Origin: Angiostrongylus vasorum
Lineage: Eukaryota; Nematoda; Chromadorea; Rhabditida; Metastrongylidae
Assembly (NCBI GenBank): GCA_018806985.1
Contig: JADANN010000434.1
Span: 682,001 to 746,000 of the forward strand
Direction: 5' to 3'
DNA: 64,000 bases
In this document: positions 48,716 through 59,687 of the stretch, in pieces
Layout of the letters: every line of letters begins with the position of its first letter
How positions within the stretch are numbered: position 1 is the first letter of the stretch
Made by a program: the position numbers and the translations under genes
Notes under the pieces: generated by a model
Databases searched by the model: none
Told to the model about the DNA's origin: nothing
Seen by the model: the letters and a program-made list of their open reading frames with translations, nothing else

Positions 48716-50449
48716 CTCTGATTACGTAGACATGTTTGGTGTAATAGTGAATAGTATTGACTTAACATCTTGATTCAGTTCTTTTTTGTCGATTCATGAC
48801 ACTTCGCAAAGAATTATTTTTATATGTTTCGCCTTAAGGAGTACGGTCTTGTTTTGTCTACGCTGTAGAAGAAGCTTCAAATATGATATGTTGAGGCTAC
48901 CGTTCAGAGGTTTTCTCATTGTTTGTGTTTATTTTTTGCTTTGATCTTTTCACAGGGCTTTTACGGTCGATTAAAGGCCTCCTTCGTCGTTTCGCACGGC
49001 TTCGCTTGCAATCACTACCACTACGTAAGCATTTGTCTGCGTAGACACAATGTGTTCCTAGATACCCCTTATCCTCGTAGACGCGATAGCTTCATTCTTA
49101 ACTATGGTTTTCGTCATTCTAGCCCTTTTTTTCATTGAATTCTTGCTTCCTCATATACCGGTTCATTGATGTTGTTGTTTTGCACTATGTTTTTTTTTGT
49201 GGCCAGCATTGTTGGCTATATCGAAGCTGTGTAGCGAATGAAGTATCAACCTTAATGTTATCGTGAACAGCGTTAAAGTTTTTAAAAAAAGACCAGCGAA
49301 ACGCGGAAATTCCAACACATGCTTTTTTTTGGTCTTGTGAAATTGTATTCACTGGCACTCATATGTGACACAGGCACAATCTCTCGGAGATATGTGGGAT
49401 TGCTTACAAAGAGAAATCTTGGAGAGATGGACAACATATGGACATGAAATTCTGCAGAACGGGACATCCAAGTGCGAAGTCAGACCTTTATCCTGAGAAG
49501 TTGTACCGCATGGTTCGAATATTGTATTGTTCAAGACGTGAACTTCCCTCCATCCCTGGTCCGCATTTACGAGTCATGCAGGTTTCAAGCCAAATTACGT
49601 TATAAATTATATTATCTGTCTCCTCATACTCAGCCCAAATGGAGACTGTGTAGTTCCTGACTTTGTCTGTCTAGAGGTAGACTCTCGCCATTCAGTCCGA
49701 ATGAAAACACAGATGTGTAGTTTGAACCACCATCCCTTTGGGTTCCTTTCCACCCTTCTCGTCGATCTGTTGGCTACTGTATCGTCGCACGAGTAGCAGA
49801 AGTAATGCCTTCTTTTGGACGAATCTTCAACTGGTTTACGACGATTGCGTGGTACCTGTCGAACGTCTCTACTGCAAAACACCTCTTGATATCGGTGTGC
49901 CAATTATACTTTTAAGAACATATAGGCGCTTCTTCTATGCCGAAATCGACTTTACGGTGTACTTGAGCTTAGTTGTGTAGCGTGACGTTAGAAGAGTCTC
50001 TAAGTAGAATACGTCTGCTCAGAAATCTGGATTCAGCAGTTCCTTATTTGCGAGATTAGTAATTTTGTTTTCCGACCCGTTTTCCGTTATAAACGTCGTA
50101 CATCCATTTCAAGAGCACGTTTGAGGGTATTAGGTTATTCCAAGATTTCAAAGAGAATCATGTTCGACCAGCAGCGGTGACATTAATGGAAAAGATGGAA
50201 TCCTTATGTCCAGTGGGCTCTGGTGTTTCCACGGACTCGCCGCCAGTCATCATTTTTTTTTCTAGTGACATCTCCCAAGACCCAGTCGCTAACTACTCTT
50301 ACACGTTAGGTTTTCCTTAAGACACTCCACGTCTCGGCCTGATTTCCGATATTATAGCGTTAACAGCAGCGTCTCAGATTTGACTCTCTATTCAGATTGG
50401 GGCCTAAAACTTTTTTTCCTAGTGCTAGGATACGAAATACTCTCACTAT
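48716..50449. other. Spacer after dylt-1, possible retroelement debris
   Basis: The minus strand at 49607-49903 is open for 98 codons with a basic, Trp/Arg-rich composition reminiscent of transposable-element protein, but no motif was identified. Nothing else recognised. Confidence 0.3.
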
Positions 50450-50700
50450 CGTCCCATCAACTGCGCGTTAAAGAACTCGGAGTGGCCGTTCATCCCGCAC
50501 ATTTAACGACCATGCTTCCGATGGCTACTTTAACGCATGAGGAATCGTATAATCGTAAAAGTGGGCACGGACACGTTTTTTGTCCTCTTCACTAGATGTT
50601 TGGTGCCATTGAAACCTCCCAAAGTGCTCGCTTTTTTCTTGGTCAGTTCTGGAACTAGGTCCTTCATGCTGACTTCCCCACGCACATTGCTGAAGCAATC
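50450..50700 (-). pseudogene. RTE LINE C-terminal fragment
   Basis: On the minus strand EVSMKDLVPELTKKKASTLG followed by GFNGTKHLVKRTKN matches the segment downstream of RT ([12 protein letters not shown]...AFKSIEDVVKRTKN) seen in the LINE at 44.8-45.2 kb. It is truncated on both sides and abuts an R3 repeat. Confidence 0.6.
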
Positions 50701-50715
50701 GGAGATATTGGCACC

Positions 50716-51096
50716 ATGGATACTTGGATTTCCCGTCCTCACTGGTTTTGTGAGCCCCAGCATAATTTTTTATTTTTTCGGAGTCTTGCTGGTTTCGCCA
50801 TTGTGGTTCTCTGGAGTCCCGAGGTCAGCCTGGCCAAGGTCTGCCCCAGGTCGTCACCACGACAGGCAGTCGCAGCCCTTGTGGATCAGAGGGTGATTTG
50901 CCACCGTGCGACTACGATACCAGGTGGTGGATCCTGGTATTGGTTCACTCTTAGCTAGGCTTCCTTATGGAAACGTCAGACTCCTTCTCAGCTTAGGAGG
51001 CTTTCATGGGGGAACGAACCCACTGCTATACATCGCAACCCGACACCCAGTAACACCTCCCAAGCACGATGAGGCGGTGAACTATTGGGAGAACTT
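50716..51096 (+). repeat. Repeat R3 copy
   Basis: TGGATACTTGGATTTCCCGT to GAGGCGGTGAACTATTGGGA; abuts a LINE fragment on its left. Confidence 0.75.
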
Positions 51097-51576
51097 TGGA
51101 ACCACTGACTGTAAATAAGGTTTGGAACAAATGTTTCTGGTAAACATCGTTTCTTTTAGGGACAATCAAAAACAGGCATTGGAATCGGCTGTTCTCGTTC
51201 AATGCCTGATGCTGCGGGAATAATATCATTACATTGCCAAAGCACTTTATTTACGTAAGCGGTGTTGTATAGTGTTGAAACTCTAGCTCCGAAGCTTCGT
51301 AGAGTTCACGGTACCATATGTCGTCCCAGATCGTCAAGCAACTAAAGCGAGCTGTCTTCATTCACTATTCTTCGTGTAACGTGTCGGAGTTGCCCACTAC
51401 ATTCCACTTTCATGGTGAAGACAAGAAGACTTATATTTTAGGCTAAGGCACACCCACCATGTTTATATTGCGTCCAGATTTCAAATCATATTGTTAAGGC
51501 AGAATTTCGGAGTATGAGAGATGGGTATTGAAGCGTGTTGACGTTCCTTTTCTTACTGATACTTGTACCCATGTTC

Positions 51577-51969
51577 CTCCCAACAGTTAACCGCCTTATT
51601 GTGGCTGGGAGGCATTCCTGGGTGTAGAACTGCGGTGTACAGCAGAGGATTCATCGCCCCTGCAGGGTCTCTCAAGCTGAGAAGGAGTCCGGCGTTTATA
51701 ACAGTAAGCTCAGCTAACAGCAAACCAATACTAGGATCCACCACCGTCCTGGTATCAAACTAGTCGCATGATGGCACATCTCCCTCTGATCCACAAAGGC
51801 GGCGACTGTCTGTGTGTGGTGGTGACGACCTGGCGCAGACTTTGGCCAGGCTGAACACAAGACTCCAGGGAAACACAGTGGCTAAACCATCAAAACTCCG
51901 AAAAATGGAGAATGTGCTGGGGCTCGCACAACCAGTGAGGACGGGTCGTCTAGCAAGTACTCAAGTACC
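51577..51969 (-). repeat. Repeat R3 copy
   Basis: CCTCCCAACAGTTAACCGCC to GCACAACCAGTGAGGACGGG and AGTACTCAAGTACC. Inverted with respect to the copy at 50.7 kb, with 480 bp between. Confidence 0.75.
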
Positions 51970-51989
51970 TATGTTACCACTGGAAAGTC

Positions 51990-52650
51990 TTGCCGAGATG
52001 GTGCCACCAGGTTTCCAACACCTCTTTTTCTCGTCGACGATAATATCGTGAATTAACAGTTAAAGCCGATTTTGAATTTCCTGTACAACTGTTGAAATGT
52101 ATTCTACTATTGATTAGGGATTACCTGATTTCCCAAGACATCCACAACATTTTTCTCATTCGTTGTTCGTTCAGTGTTTCACTCCACTCGCTTCAACTAG
52201 GTGTGTTACGGATTCCAAAGAACAACTACTGTGTACACTTGGAGCACTGAGACTATGGAGAAGGTAGTGGTGCCAAAACATTAGCCGCAATAAAATTATA
52301 TTAATCACCCGGTGTAATCTTATCAACAGAACAAGAAATTGCTTCTAAGGATTTCCTCCTTTACGTAGATGGAATCGACATATAGGTGAACTTGTATTTC
52401 TGCATACTATGGTTAGTTTCTGTAACCAACTGAAGACGATACATCATATACAATCTCTTTTCGAAATCCTGTTTGCTCGGCTAGCCGTTTCCCGACCAAT
52501 GTTTTCTGCCATTATCGATGAAGATATCAGGTAAAGAGCTTCTTGATGTTAGATAGCTGCTAGATTACATTAAGTTACCGGTGTTACGTAAGTCTTCTTG
52601 TTTCTCAAGAACAGTCATGATCGTTCTCCATTATCGTAGTACTATGCATC
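51990..52650 (-). pseudogene. Probable RTE LINE fragment
   Basis: On the minus strand there are patches resembling the RT region around DIIVD and VRQGD..SP, followed by the segment read at 45.4-45.8 kb of the better-preserved LINE. The match is short and interrupted, so the call is tentative. Confidence 0.3.
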
Positions 52651-53222
52651 TTAAAATCCAGAGCGAGTATGTAGTTGAGCATTGGGAGCATGTTCATCGG
52701 ATTTCGGATCTGAACATGTCAATTCAGTTTCCAGTCAATATGCTGGCCCATATAGGAAGGATGGACGCAGTTCCGTGTCAATAACAAATCATAACCTACA
52801 AATACTAAATCTTCTACATTGTAAATCAATGATCGGACACGTTCTAGGAGACTGCCATGTCCAAAACTAGTTCAAACGTAATCGATTCGGATGTATGCCA
52901 CTTACCTTTTAACGAAATTTCTTTCTTACTGCCAAACTTTATTGAAAGTCCCAGTATCATGATCAGAGATCGTACAGAGTAAAGTTACGAACGAAATACA
53001 TTAAATCAGTATATAACCACGTAGGCACCTCAAAAAGACATTCACATGACCAACTGCAAATGTGGCCTGCCTACACTTAAAGGAATTATAATGCAGCGTC
53101 AGTTGCTGCCATGCCACACAGAGTCACACCATATGAGCGGCAAACTTTGAAAAACGTCGGTAATGAAAGAATGAGGTATTGTGAGGTAAGTGATGAAAAC
53201 ACAAAAGCTATAGCAAATACGT

Positions 53223-53567
53223 TTACTTCGCCTTAGCTTTTCCAGCCTTTTTTGGTGACGATGCCGATCCGCCGGCCTTATAGGCCGCCATCTCTTTCTC
53301 GTACCGTTTCTTCTCTTCAGCTGCCTGTTTCTCCCATTTCGACTTGTCCTTGACGGTAGCCCATTCAACACCAGCGGCTCTAGAGACATCAACCACACTC
53401 ATGCCAGGCTTGGCTATTTTGGCGCGATTCTCGTTCAACCACAGCATGTACGCCGACTGGGCCCGTTTCGGTGCGTTCGGATCCTTCTTCTTGCGTTCCG
53501 ATTTCATCTTTGGCGATTTCACCTTCTTCGGTGATGAGGAAGCAGCAGCCTTCTTTGGTCGGCCCAT
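53223..53567 (-). CDS. Small single-HMG-box chromatin protein
   Basis: An uninterrupted 114-residue ORF. Residues 1-30 are a Lys/Ser/Pro-rich basic arm starting GRPKK (AT-hook-like). Residues about 32-98 form one HMG box: NAPKRAQSAYMLWLNENR, then KPGMSVVDVSRAAGVEW, then KSKWEKQAAEEKKRYEKEM. The tail is basic (SSPKKAGKAKAK) with no acidic tract. This is the non-sequence-specific DNA-bending HMGB/HMG-D type, closest in size and box sequence to C. elegans HMG-1.1; the box of FACT/SSRP1 is also similar, but the short length argues against SSRP1. It is nuclear by family. On the minus strand the ATG is preceded 11 nt upstream by a TTTCAG acceptor, which fits trans-splicing and supports this start. 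It is intronless, unlike the other genes here. A GC-rich block lies upstream (53750-54060). A TTTATT (AATAAA on the minus strand) at 52940-52945 could be its polyadenylation signal. Confidence 0.92.
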   Translation of the reverse strand: MGRPKKAAASSSPKKVKSPKMKSERKKKDPNAPKRAQSAYMLWLNENRAKIAKPGMSVVDVSRAAGVEWATVKDKSKWEKQAAEEKKRYEKEMAAYKAGGSASSPKKAGKAKAK

Positions 53568-53578
53568 TGTGTCGAATG

Positions 53579-53592
53579 CTGAAAGTACAGTG
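53579..53592 (-). promoter_or_regulatory. Trans-splice acceptor of the HMG-box gene
   Basis: On the minus strand TGTACTTTCAG precedes CATTCGACACA and the ATG. It is a standard nematode acceptor and defines a very short 5' UTR. Confidence 0.55.
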
Positions 53593-53749
53593 AACTTCTC
53601 ACTTCATATCGGTGGGTATCTCTAGAAAATAACCGATTACCACACAATTGTGAACAATATAAGGAGGATTACTGATATCACGAAAGAGTAAATAAACATC
53701 GAAATCAAGAAGGAGGAAGATGAAAGGAAAGAGAAGCATGACGCAAAGC

Positions 53750-54062
53750 ATAGAACTCAGCGTGCTGACGCCGCTCAAGCTGTTTCCAGTGCACTCGCCG
53801 CGTCACTCGCGCCACTCGCGCCCTTTTCGACGACCGGAACCTCAACAGGGCGTGACACAGCGAGAAAGCGCGTCCCATCGGAGACGCAGACGCCGCGACG
53901 GGCGGCAGAGCACGCGAACCGCGGGTGCGCAAACTAGCAGAATGGCGCGAATTCAAAAATGCTTGGACGCCACGCGAATGGCACTGTGCCCACACTGCTG
54001 TGGCGTCAGAGCGCTGACCGACCGTGTCCGGAGCAGATGGCCCACTATGAGTCGAGAATAGC
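53750..54062. promoter_or_regulatory. GC-rich block upstream of the HMG gene
   Basis: About 310 bp rich in CpG, beginning 180 bp upstream of the HMG ATG, with repeated CACTCGCG and GCGTC-type words. It is unlike the AT-rich surroundings and looks like a promoter-proximal island or an unspliced outron. Both strands are open for over 110 codons there; the composition explains that, and neither frame resembles a known protein. Confidence 0.35.
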
Positions 54063-54470
54063 AATTATAAGCCGATCCAGACAATCCAGAAGGAGATGTG
54101 AAAGCAGTTCGAATGCAATGATTACTTAGGATCATAGAACAGTACTAGATAGTTAATGCAGTTCATCGATTAGCAAATCCTATAAGCAGAATCCCAAGCA
54201 CATCCAGAAAAGATGTGTCTCTACGAGAGGAAAGCGCTTAAGAAACATAACATTGTACACAATCAGTGTCCCAGATTGGAATCGAGGAAATGAGGCTCTG
54301 ATGCCACGTCTGGAGCAATAACCTAACAACCTAAGTAGTGGATTGCGATGCGCACCTTAGTAGAACGGAGCTCGTTGACGTCCAACATAAGCTCATATTC
54401 TAAAAGTATATAAGGAAAACAGGAGTAGCTTACCTATGACTTTCTAAGCTACTAGTGGATCTCTAGTGTT

Positions 54471-54841
54471 GTACTTACTTGGGTACTTGGATAGCTCGTC
54501 CTCACTGGTTGGGCGGGCCCCAGCCAAATCTCGATTTTTTGGTATTTTGCTCGTTTTGACATTGTGGTTTCCTGAAGCCTTCAGGTCAGCCAGGCCAAAG
54601 TCTGCCCCAGCTCGTCACCATCGCAGGCAGTCGCCGCACTTGTGGACCAGAGGGAGATTTGCCAATGATACCAGGACGGTGCTGGATTCTGGCATTGGTT
54701 TACTCTTAGCTGGACTTCCCGATGGAACGCCAGACTCCTTTTCAGCTAGGGAGACCCTGTCGGGAGGATGAATCCACCTGCTGTACATCGCAGTCCAACA
54801 CCCAGGAACACCTTCCAGCCAGGCAGCAAGCCGTTGGGATA
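54471..54841 (+). repeat. Repeat R3 copy
   Basis: GTACTTACTTGGGTACTTGG to GCAGCAAGCCGTTGGGAT. Confidence 0.7.
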
Positions 54842-56129
54842 ACTTTTGTACTACAGGAAATAAAATGGCTTTGTAAAAGACATTCTTATTCGGTGACGAA
54901 ACTTTTGAGGTAGGGGAACATCTATACTTTCCAGTGTTTCAAAAGCTTATCGCAAACTACTAAGAATTCTTATCAAGGGAATGCAAATATCACTTATCAC
55001 AAAGCACTGATGGCAGTGCTGATTACGGCCAGTCATTTTTCGATAGCTACAGGATTTCCTTAGGGAGTAAGACGTTAAATAAGTTATGAAGTTAGGTCTG
55101 TTAGGAAGTAAATATCCTCGATTCTTAGAGCGACTGCAGAAGCAAACAGATTCGACGAAGCATTCAGATATACATTGGTGCGCTGTTGGATGGAATCCAG
55201 CCTGATCGATCGTTCCAATCGAGATACGACCTTAAAGGCCTTAGAAGCTTAAGAAATGATAATTTACTGCATCTCGGAACCTGGAATTCCCTCATCAGTA
55301 CGAATAGCCGTGGATCTCTGATGAAGGCAAAACCGCCCCGGAACGTTAGCGTTAACCTCTTGTTTGCTTAAAAATAAGGTAAGACAAACTCAGATATACT
55401 CTATAGATTGCCTTACCCTGTTTTCCAACCAAGAACTTAAAGAGGAGAAGAAAAACTTCATTTGTGTTTAGCAGAGCTGCGGAGGAAAACGATGACTAAG
55501 TGAATCAATAGATCACAGTGAGCGATGGGCGCCATGTCACAAATGTGATTTGATCGCTTCTATAATGGCACGAAAGGAAACGAATGCATTTACGTATGTC
55601 TAAGGTATAGATCGATGCCGAATCAATAAAAAATCGATATTATAAAGAACAAAAGTGCCACGCCGAACGCTTCAACGATCTGGCGTGAACGGGATGTATC
55701 ACTGAAAATGTCAACAATGAAACAGACGTGTGGTTGTATGAAGAACTATCGAGACACGACAGCAGAAAATGCTAGAAAATGAGGGAGAAATTAACTTAGT
55801 TGGTCATAAACCCTCCTTCATAACCCTTCGTCCAAATCGGGGTCACGTTTCTTGAATATTCCCCTGCGTTCTTTTGATTCATAGTTTAATCCATAGCTGT
55901 ATATTGTAAGTCGCTCATAAAACCTACAACATTAAGGCCACGACGAGAGGATCACTGTAGAGTTCATCGTTGTAAGCGGGTAGAGAAAAAGGCTATACCG
56001 TCAACTTCTTTCTTGACAAATGCAAAATACTGGGATTTCAGGAAGCGATCTAGTGATCAAAATACCATCAGTACATCTCTCAGGACACACTGGAACTGTT
56101 TCAGAGAAGTTACACCACCAAACAGTAGA
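54842..56129. other. Spacer between HMG and hrp-2
   Basis: Apart from the motif at 55262-55375 no feature was recognised. Confidence 0.4.
55262..55375 (+). repeat. Ribozyme-like-core motif
   Basis: CTCTGATGAAGGCAAAACCG, then CCCCGGAACGTTAGCG, then CCTCTTGTTTGCTTA, which is the same tail as the 21.7-kb copy. This copy has CTGATGA but a disturbed second half. Confidence 0.45.
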
Positions 56130-56300
56130 AATCCACCTCTTAAACTCCAGTTCGCCCCATCGTCCGCCTGGAGGACGCTTGTCTGAGACGCCAACGCACT
56201 CGAGGGTCCTACCGCGAACGCTCAGGGAGTATCGATCTTCAGGACTCCTTCACTCGCGTGCGGTCGCGGCCCTCCGGAACATAGATCCTTCAGGACTGGG
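56130..56300 (+). promoter_or_regulatory. GC-rich block upstream of hrp-2
   Basis: About 170 bp of GC-rich sequence (CCGCCTGGAGGACGC, GCGTGCGGTCGCGGCC) some 225 bp before the hrp-2 start, followed by a T-rich outron-like stretch. Promoter role is inferred from position only. Confidence 0.3.
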
Positions 56301-56470
56301 GAGTACTTTCCCGAGTTCATTGTACTATTTTTGTGGTTCCTTTCTTCTTTTGTACTGTTTCCATTGAATCCGTGCACGCCATGAACTAATGGGGCTTGGT
56401 GTTGTTCGTGTAGATGTATGGATCAGGTCCTTTTTCTGTTTTCATACATTTATGCTCAGCGACAATTTCT

Positions 56471-56482
56471 GTATGTTGTCAG
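56471..56482 (+). promoter_or_regulatory. Candidate trans-splice acceptor of hrp-2
   Basis: GTATGTTGTCAG is 41 nt upstream of the hrp-2 ATG and is the nearest good acceptor. Confidence 0.4.
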
Positions 56483-56523
56483 GCATTTAGTGCATCTGAA
56501 TAGAACGTTTTGTAGTTTTTGTG

Positions 56524-59393
56524 ATGGCGGATGTCGAAATGGAGCAAATGAAAGCCGATTCTAAGGAAGAGGTTGTGGAGGAAAATGCAAACGGAACCGT
56601 GGAAAAGGTCGAGACGAAAACTGAGTCGGTAAGGTTTCGGTTTTCCCGAAGTTCCTGGAATTAGCACATTTCGAATTCCGCTCGTCTTCTTTGTCACTGC
56701 CAAGAAATTTTTTAAACTTCCAAATGTTCTATATTTGCATGGACGTTTAAGAGGTATGCAAAGTAGGGTCAGAAGAAAAGTAACTGTAATTTAATTCAGC
56801 GAGATGAGTGAGTCAGTGAAAACAGTGTGAAGGAAGTCGTGAAGTTGAAAAACCTTTATGTCTCAGATACGAGATAAATCAATGGCTATTTTTTGCTTTA
56901 GTGTTGGCTTGTTGGTGTACTTAGTAATTGGGGAAGTGAACTGTTTTTGTGCCTTTAGTCTACATTGACTGCCCCTAATGTATTTATACGAAGTGTTCTT
57001 TATTTTTTTGTTGGTTTACACTTTTTTTCTTGAAGCGATTAGCCATTATGAAGTAAGTACTTCCTTAGGACTACGCAGAAAACGAGACATACAAGAAGTT
57101 GATCTCCCAGCAGATGAAACAGTCAGTTGCTGAAGCAATGATGAAACTTTTTGATTCCGGCTACATGGCTGCTGAAGATGTCGACGAACGAGCAGTGGAG
57201 ATGATGAACTCATTTCCGGAAGATCAAGCTCGTTACGTGGTGGAACAACTCAAGGAATCGAGGCTCTTTGGAGTACAAAACAAAGCACAATATCTGATGT
57301 CACTTATGCGCAACTTTCGCGACCGTATCCGTAACCAAGGGCCACAGTCAGTCATGGCCGGAAAGCTTATTACTGGACCCGATCCGGAGAAAATGGCGGA
57401 GATTTTGAAAAGGACTGGATATACACTTGAAATCACCGTCGGACAACGAAAATACGGTGGCCCCTGCCCGGGTTGGGACGGTCCCCCTACTGGACCTACT
57501 GGGCAAGGGCACGAGGTTTACGTGGGTCATATACCCCACGAATTGTTCGAGGATTCCATTGTGCCTTTGTTCGAAACATGTGGCAAAATCTGGGATTTGC
57601 GTTTGATGATGGATCCGATGACTGGGAAGAATAGAGGATACGCATTCCTAACATTCTGCGAAAAAGCCTCTGCTGCTGAAGCTGCGAAAAAAGGTTACAT
57701 TCTTTCCACATCGTTTCACTAGCGTCAAGGGGGGCGCTCATGTTCGTTGTGCCGACGTTGTGACTCATTTTGTTGCGTTTTCATCTATGTATTTTTGTCA
57801 TTCCGGTGTCCTTTTCATAGCCATAGCAACTGTACCTCTCGTTCTCTCGACTCACGTGACTCCAATTTTCTTTCTTCAACTTTTGAAAAGATGCGTTCAA
57901 AGCAGCGCCAAAAATCCTGAAAATTGCGCAAAAAGTACGAACAAGCTGTGATTTTAGTATGATGGACACGAAATTTTGCCTGGAAAAGCTCTGAAAGTGA
58001 ACGTCTCTGTCGCAAACACACGTCTGTTCCTGGGAAACATCCCCAAGTCGAAAACTAAAGCCGAAATTCTTGAGGAGCTCAAAAAGCACGCAGGTAAAAA
58101 AAAAGCCGAGGATATTTCGGGGAAACTTTCGAGTTCTTTCGTTTTATAGATCGTGCTCAGAACGCAGACGAAGGTAATGTTTCCCTCTTCTTATCCGGGT
58201 AAAAGCTGTATGCATTCGTTTTCAGAGGGTGTAACTGACGTCATTGTGTACACTATTCCTGACGCGACAGAACGACACAAAAACAGAGGTTTCTGCTTTG
58301 TCGATTTTGCTGATCACAAGACTGCTTCGGATGCTAAGAGAAAAATTCAACAACATAAGGTAGATCTAAGTCTTATAATAACATCATTGAGTGCTCAGGG
58401 CTATCAAACCACTGTACTTAATTGGAGGTTTACCTACTTTGTGTTTTTGTTCAATAGTTAGGCTATTTCTAGTGTTATCGCTCCATTGGAAGGTTTTCAG
58501 GTCCGACCGTTCAACAGTGAGCTCGTCGTTGATTGGGCGGAACAGCAAGATGAACCGGATGAGGAAACCATGAACAAGGTGAAAGTACTTTACGTCCGGA
58601 ATCTAAAAGAATGTGTCTCTGAGGACAAATTGAAGGAGATCTTTGGTACATTTGGAGAAATAGAACGCATAAAGAAGATTAAGGACTATGCATTCGTGCA
58701 TTTCAAAGAACGCGATCCCTGTGTGAAGGCATTGGAAGAGTGGAATGGCAAGGAGTTAGAAGGAGTCGTGATAGACTGTTCTTTGGCCAAGCCTCAGACA
58801 GAAAAAAAGAAGAAACCAATACGAGGTCGCGGAATGGGTATGGGCATGGGTTATGGTGGCGGCCCAGGTGGATTTGGTGGTGGACGTGGACGAGCTAACA
58901 ATATGTATCCGAATATGTAAGGAAAACTCGTGAGAACAAGGTTTTACATATATTTTGAAGGCATGTTCGTTTATTTCTAGGGGTTACGATGATTACGGTT
59001 ATGGTGGAGGATACGGTATGGGAGGTGGTTACGGAGACTATGGCGGCGGCTATGGGATGGGTCCAGGTGGTTACGGTGGCGGATATGGCGATTTTCAAGC
59101 ATGTGGATACGGTCCACAAGGAGGTTATGGTGGTGGTCACTTTGGTGGAGGTGGCTTTGGAGGTCGTGGCGGTGGTGGTGGATTTCGTGGTGGACGAGGG
59201 GCTGGTCGAGGAGGATTTTCAGGGTATGTTGACTTTTCCTAGTTCTCTTTCCCTAACGATAGTCTTGATAGTTAACTTCAAATATTTTTCCAGACGTGGT
59301 AAACGTCCAGGCGACAGGTCTGGAGGTCCGGCCTCTAAAAGAGACAATGGTGCGCCCGATTTTTCGGCAGATGTAAACATGAGCTCGTTCTAG
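56524..59393 (+). CDS. hrp-2: hnRNP Q/R-type RNA-binding protein, 7-8 exons
   Basis: Exons 56524-56628, 57069-57693, 57958-58093, microexon 58150-58173, 58226-58359, 58501-58916, 58981-59223 and 59294-59393 (TAG) give about 593 aa with the microexon, or 585 without it. It is a nuclear pre-mRNA splicing and mRNA-metabolism factor orthologous to C. elegans HRP-2 and human SYNCRIP/hnRNP R. Domains: an acidic N-terminus; an NURR/acidic helical domain (about residues 40-120); RRM1 from about 183 (VYVGHI, RGYAFLTF); RRM2 (RLFLGNIP, RGFCFVDF); RRM3 (KVLYVRNL, KDYAFVHF); a Gly/Tyr-rich RGG-like tail; and a bipartite basic NLS near the end (GKRPGDRSGGPASKR). One oddity: the exon 2 donor follows AAA AAA G, leaving one extra base relative to the frame of exon 3. 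With five instead of six A at 57687-57692 the junction would be exact, so this is an assembly error or a real frameshift. Confidence 0.93.
58150..58173 (+). CDS. hrp-2: 24-nt microexon of hrp-2
   Basis: A phase-1 to phase-1 exon of exactly 24 nt, bounded by GTTTTATAG and GTAATG, between the RRM2 exons 57958-58093 and 58226-58359. It encodes DRAQNADE and keeps the frame whether included or skipped. Flanking introns would be 56 and 52 nt, normal nematode sizes; skipping gives a 132-nt intron. Human SYNCRIP has no residues here (its sequence runs straight into EGLTDV), so the insert lengthens the loop after the first RRM2 helix. Constitutive versus alternative use cannot be told from DNA. Confidence 0.6.
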
Positions 59394-59663
59394 ATCTGAT
59401 CTGATACCTATTTAATCTTCAGTGTTTGTTATTTTGTGCTGTTAAACTGGCCGTCTTAAGTTTTTCTTTTGTTGAGTTTGTTCGTGCGACAAGGTGTCGC
59501 AGTGCTCGTGTCCTCAGTATCTCGTATTTTTCCTAACTATATGTTGTCAAGTTTGACCTTATATGATATTAAATGATATATACCATTCGAGTGCACATAG
59601 AAAAGGAAGCTTGAGGCTAATGTTATAGGGTTCTTGGCAATGCAATTTGATGATTTGTGAACA

Positions 59664-59675
59664 CATGATTTGCAG
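59664..59675 (+). promoter_or_regulatory. Candidate trans-splice acceptor of the HORMA gene
   Basis: CATGATTTGCAG, 12 nt upstream of the chosen ATG and 282 bp after the hrp-2 stop; the spacing is compatible with SL2 addition in an operon. Confidence 0.4.
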
Positions 59676-59687
59676 TAGAGTTGCAAT

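Noticed and set aside
48492..48773. Ser- and Ile-rich open frames after the dynein light chain
   Set aside because: They are translations of the (ATC)n microsatellite.
48955..49032. Possible last exon of the dynein light chain (GFYGRLKASFVVSHGFA)
   Set aside because: It vaguely resembles the Tctex C-terminus but is out of phase with exon 3; the exon at 48506-48579 is in phase and matches far better.
51161..51256. TTTTAG acceptor followed by an open stretch, considered as a dynein light chain exon
   Set aside because: The in-phase frame stops after 16 codons and the sequence does not fit the family.
53705..54064. Overlapping 113- and 119-codon open frames on opposite strands
   Set aside because: GC-rich sequence has few stop codons; neither frame shows a domain.
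57891..57934. A 44-nt open segment that would restore the hrp-2 frame between exons 2 and 3
   Set aside because: It starts after AAG and ends before GTACGA and would fix the phase, but the next intron would be only 23 nt, and 15 extra residues would interrupt the last part of RRM1, where other animals have none.
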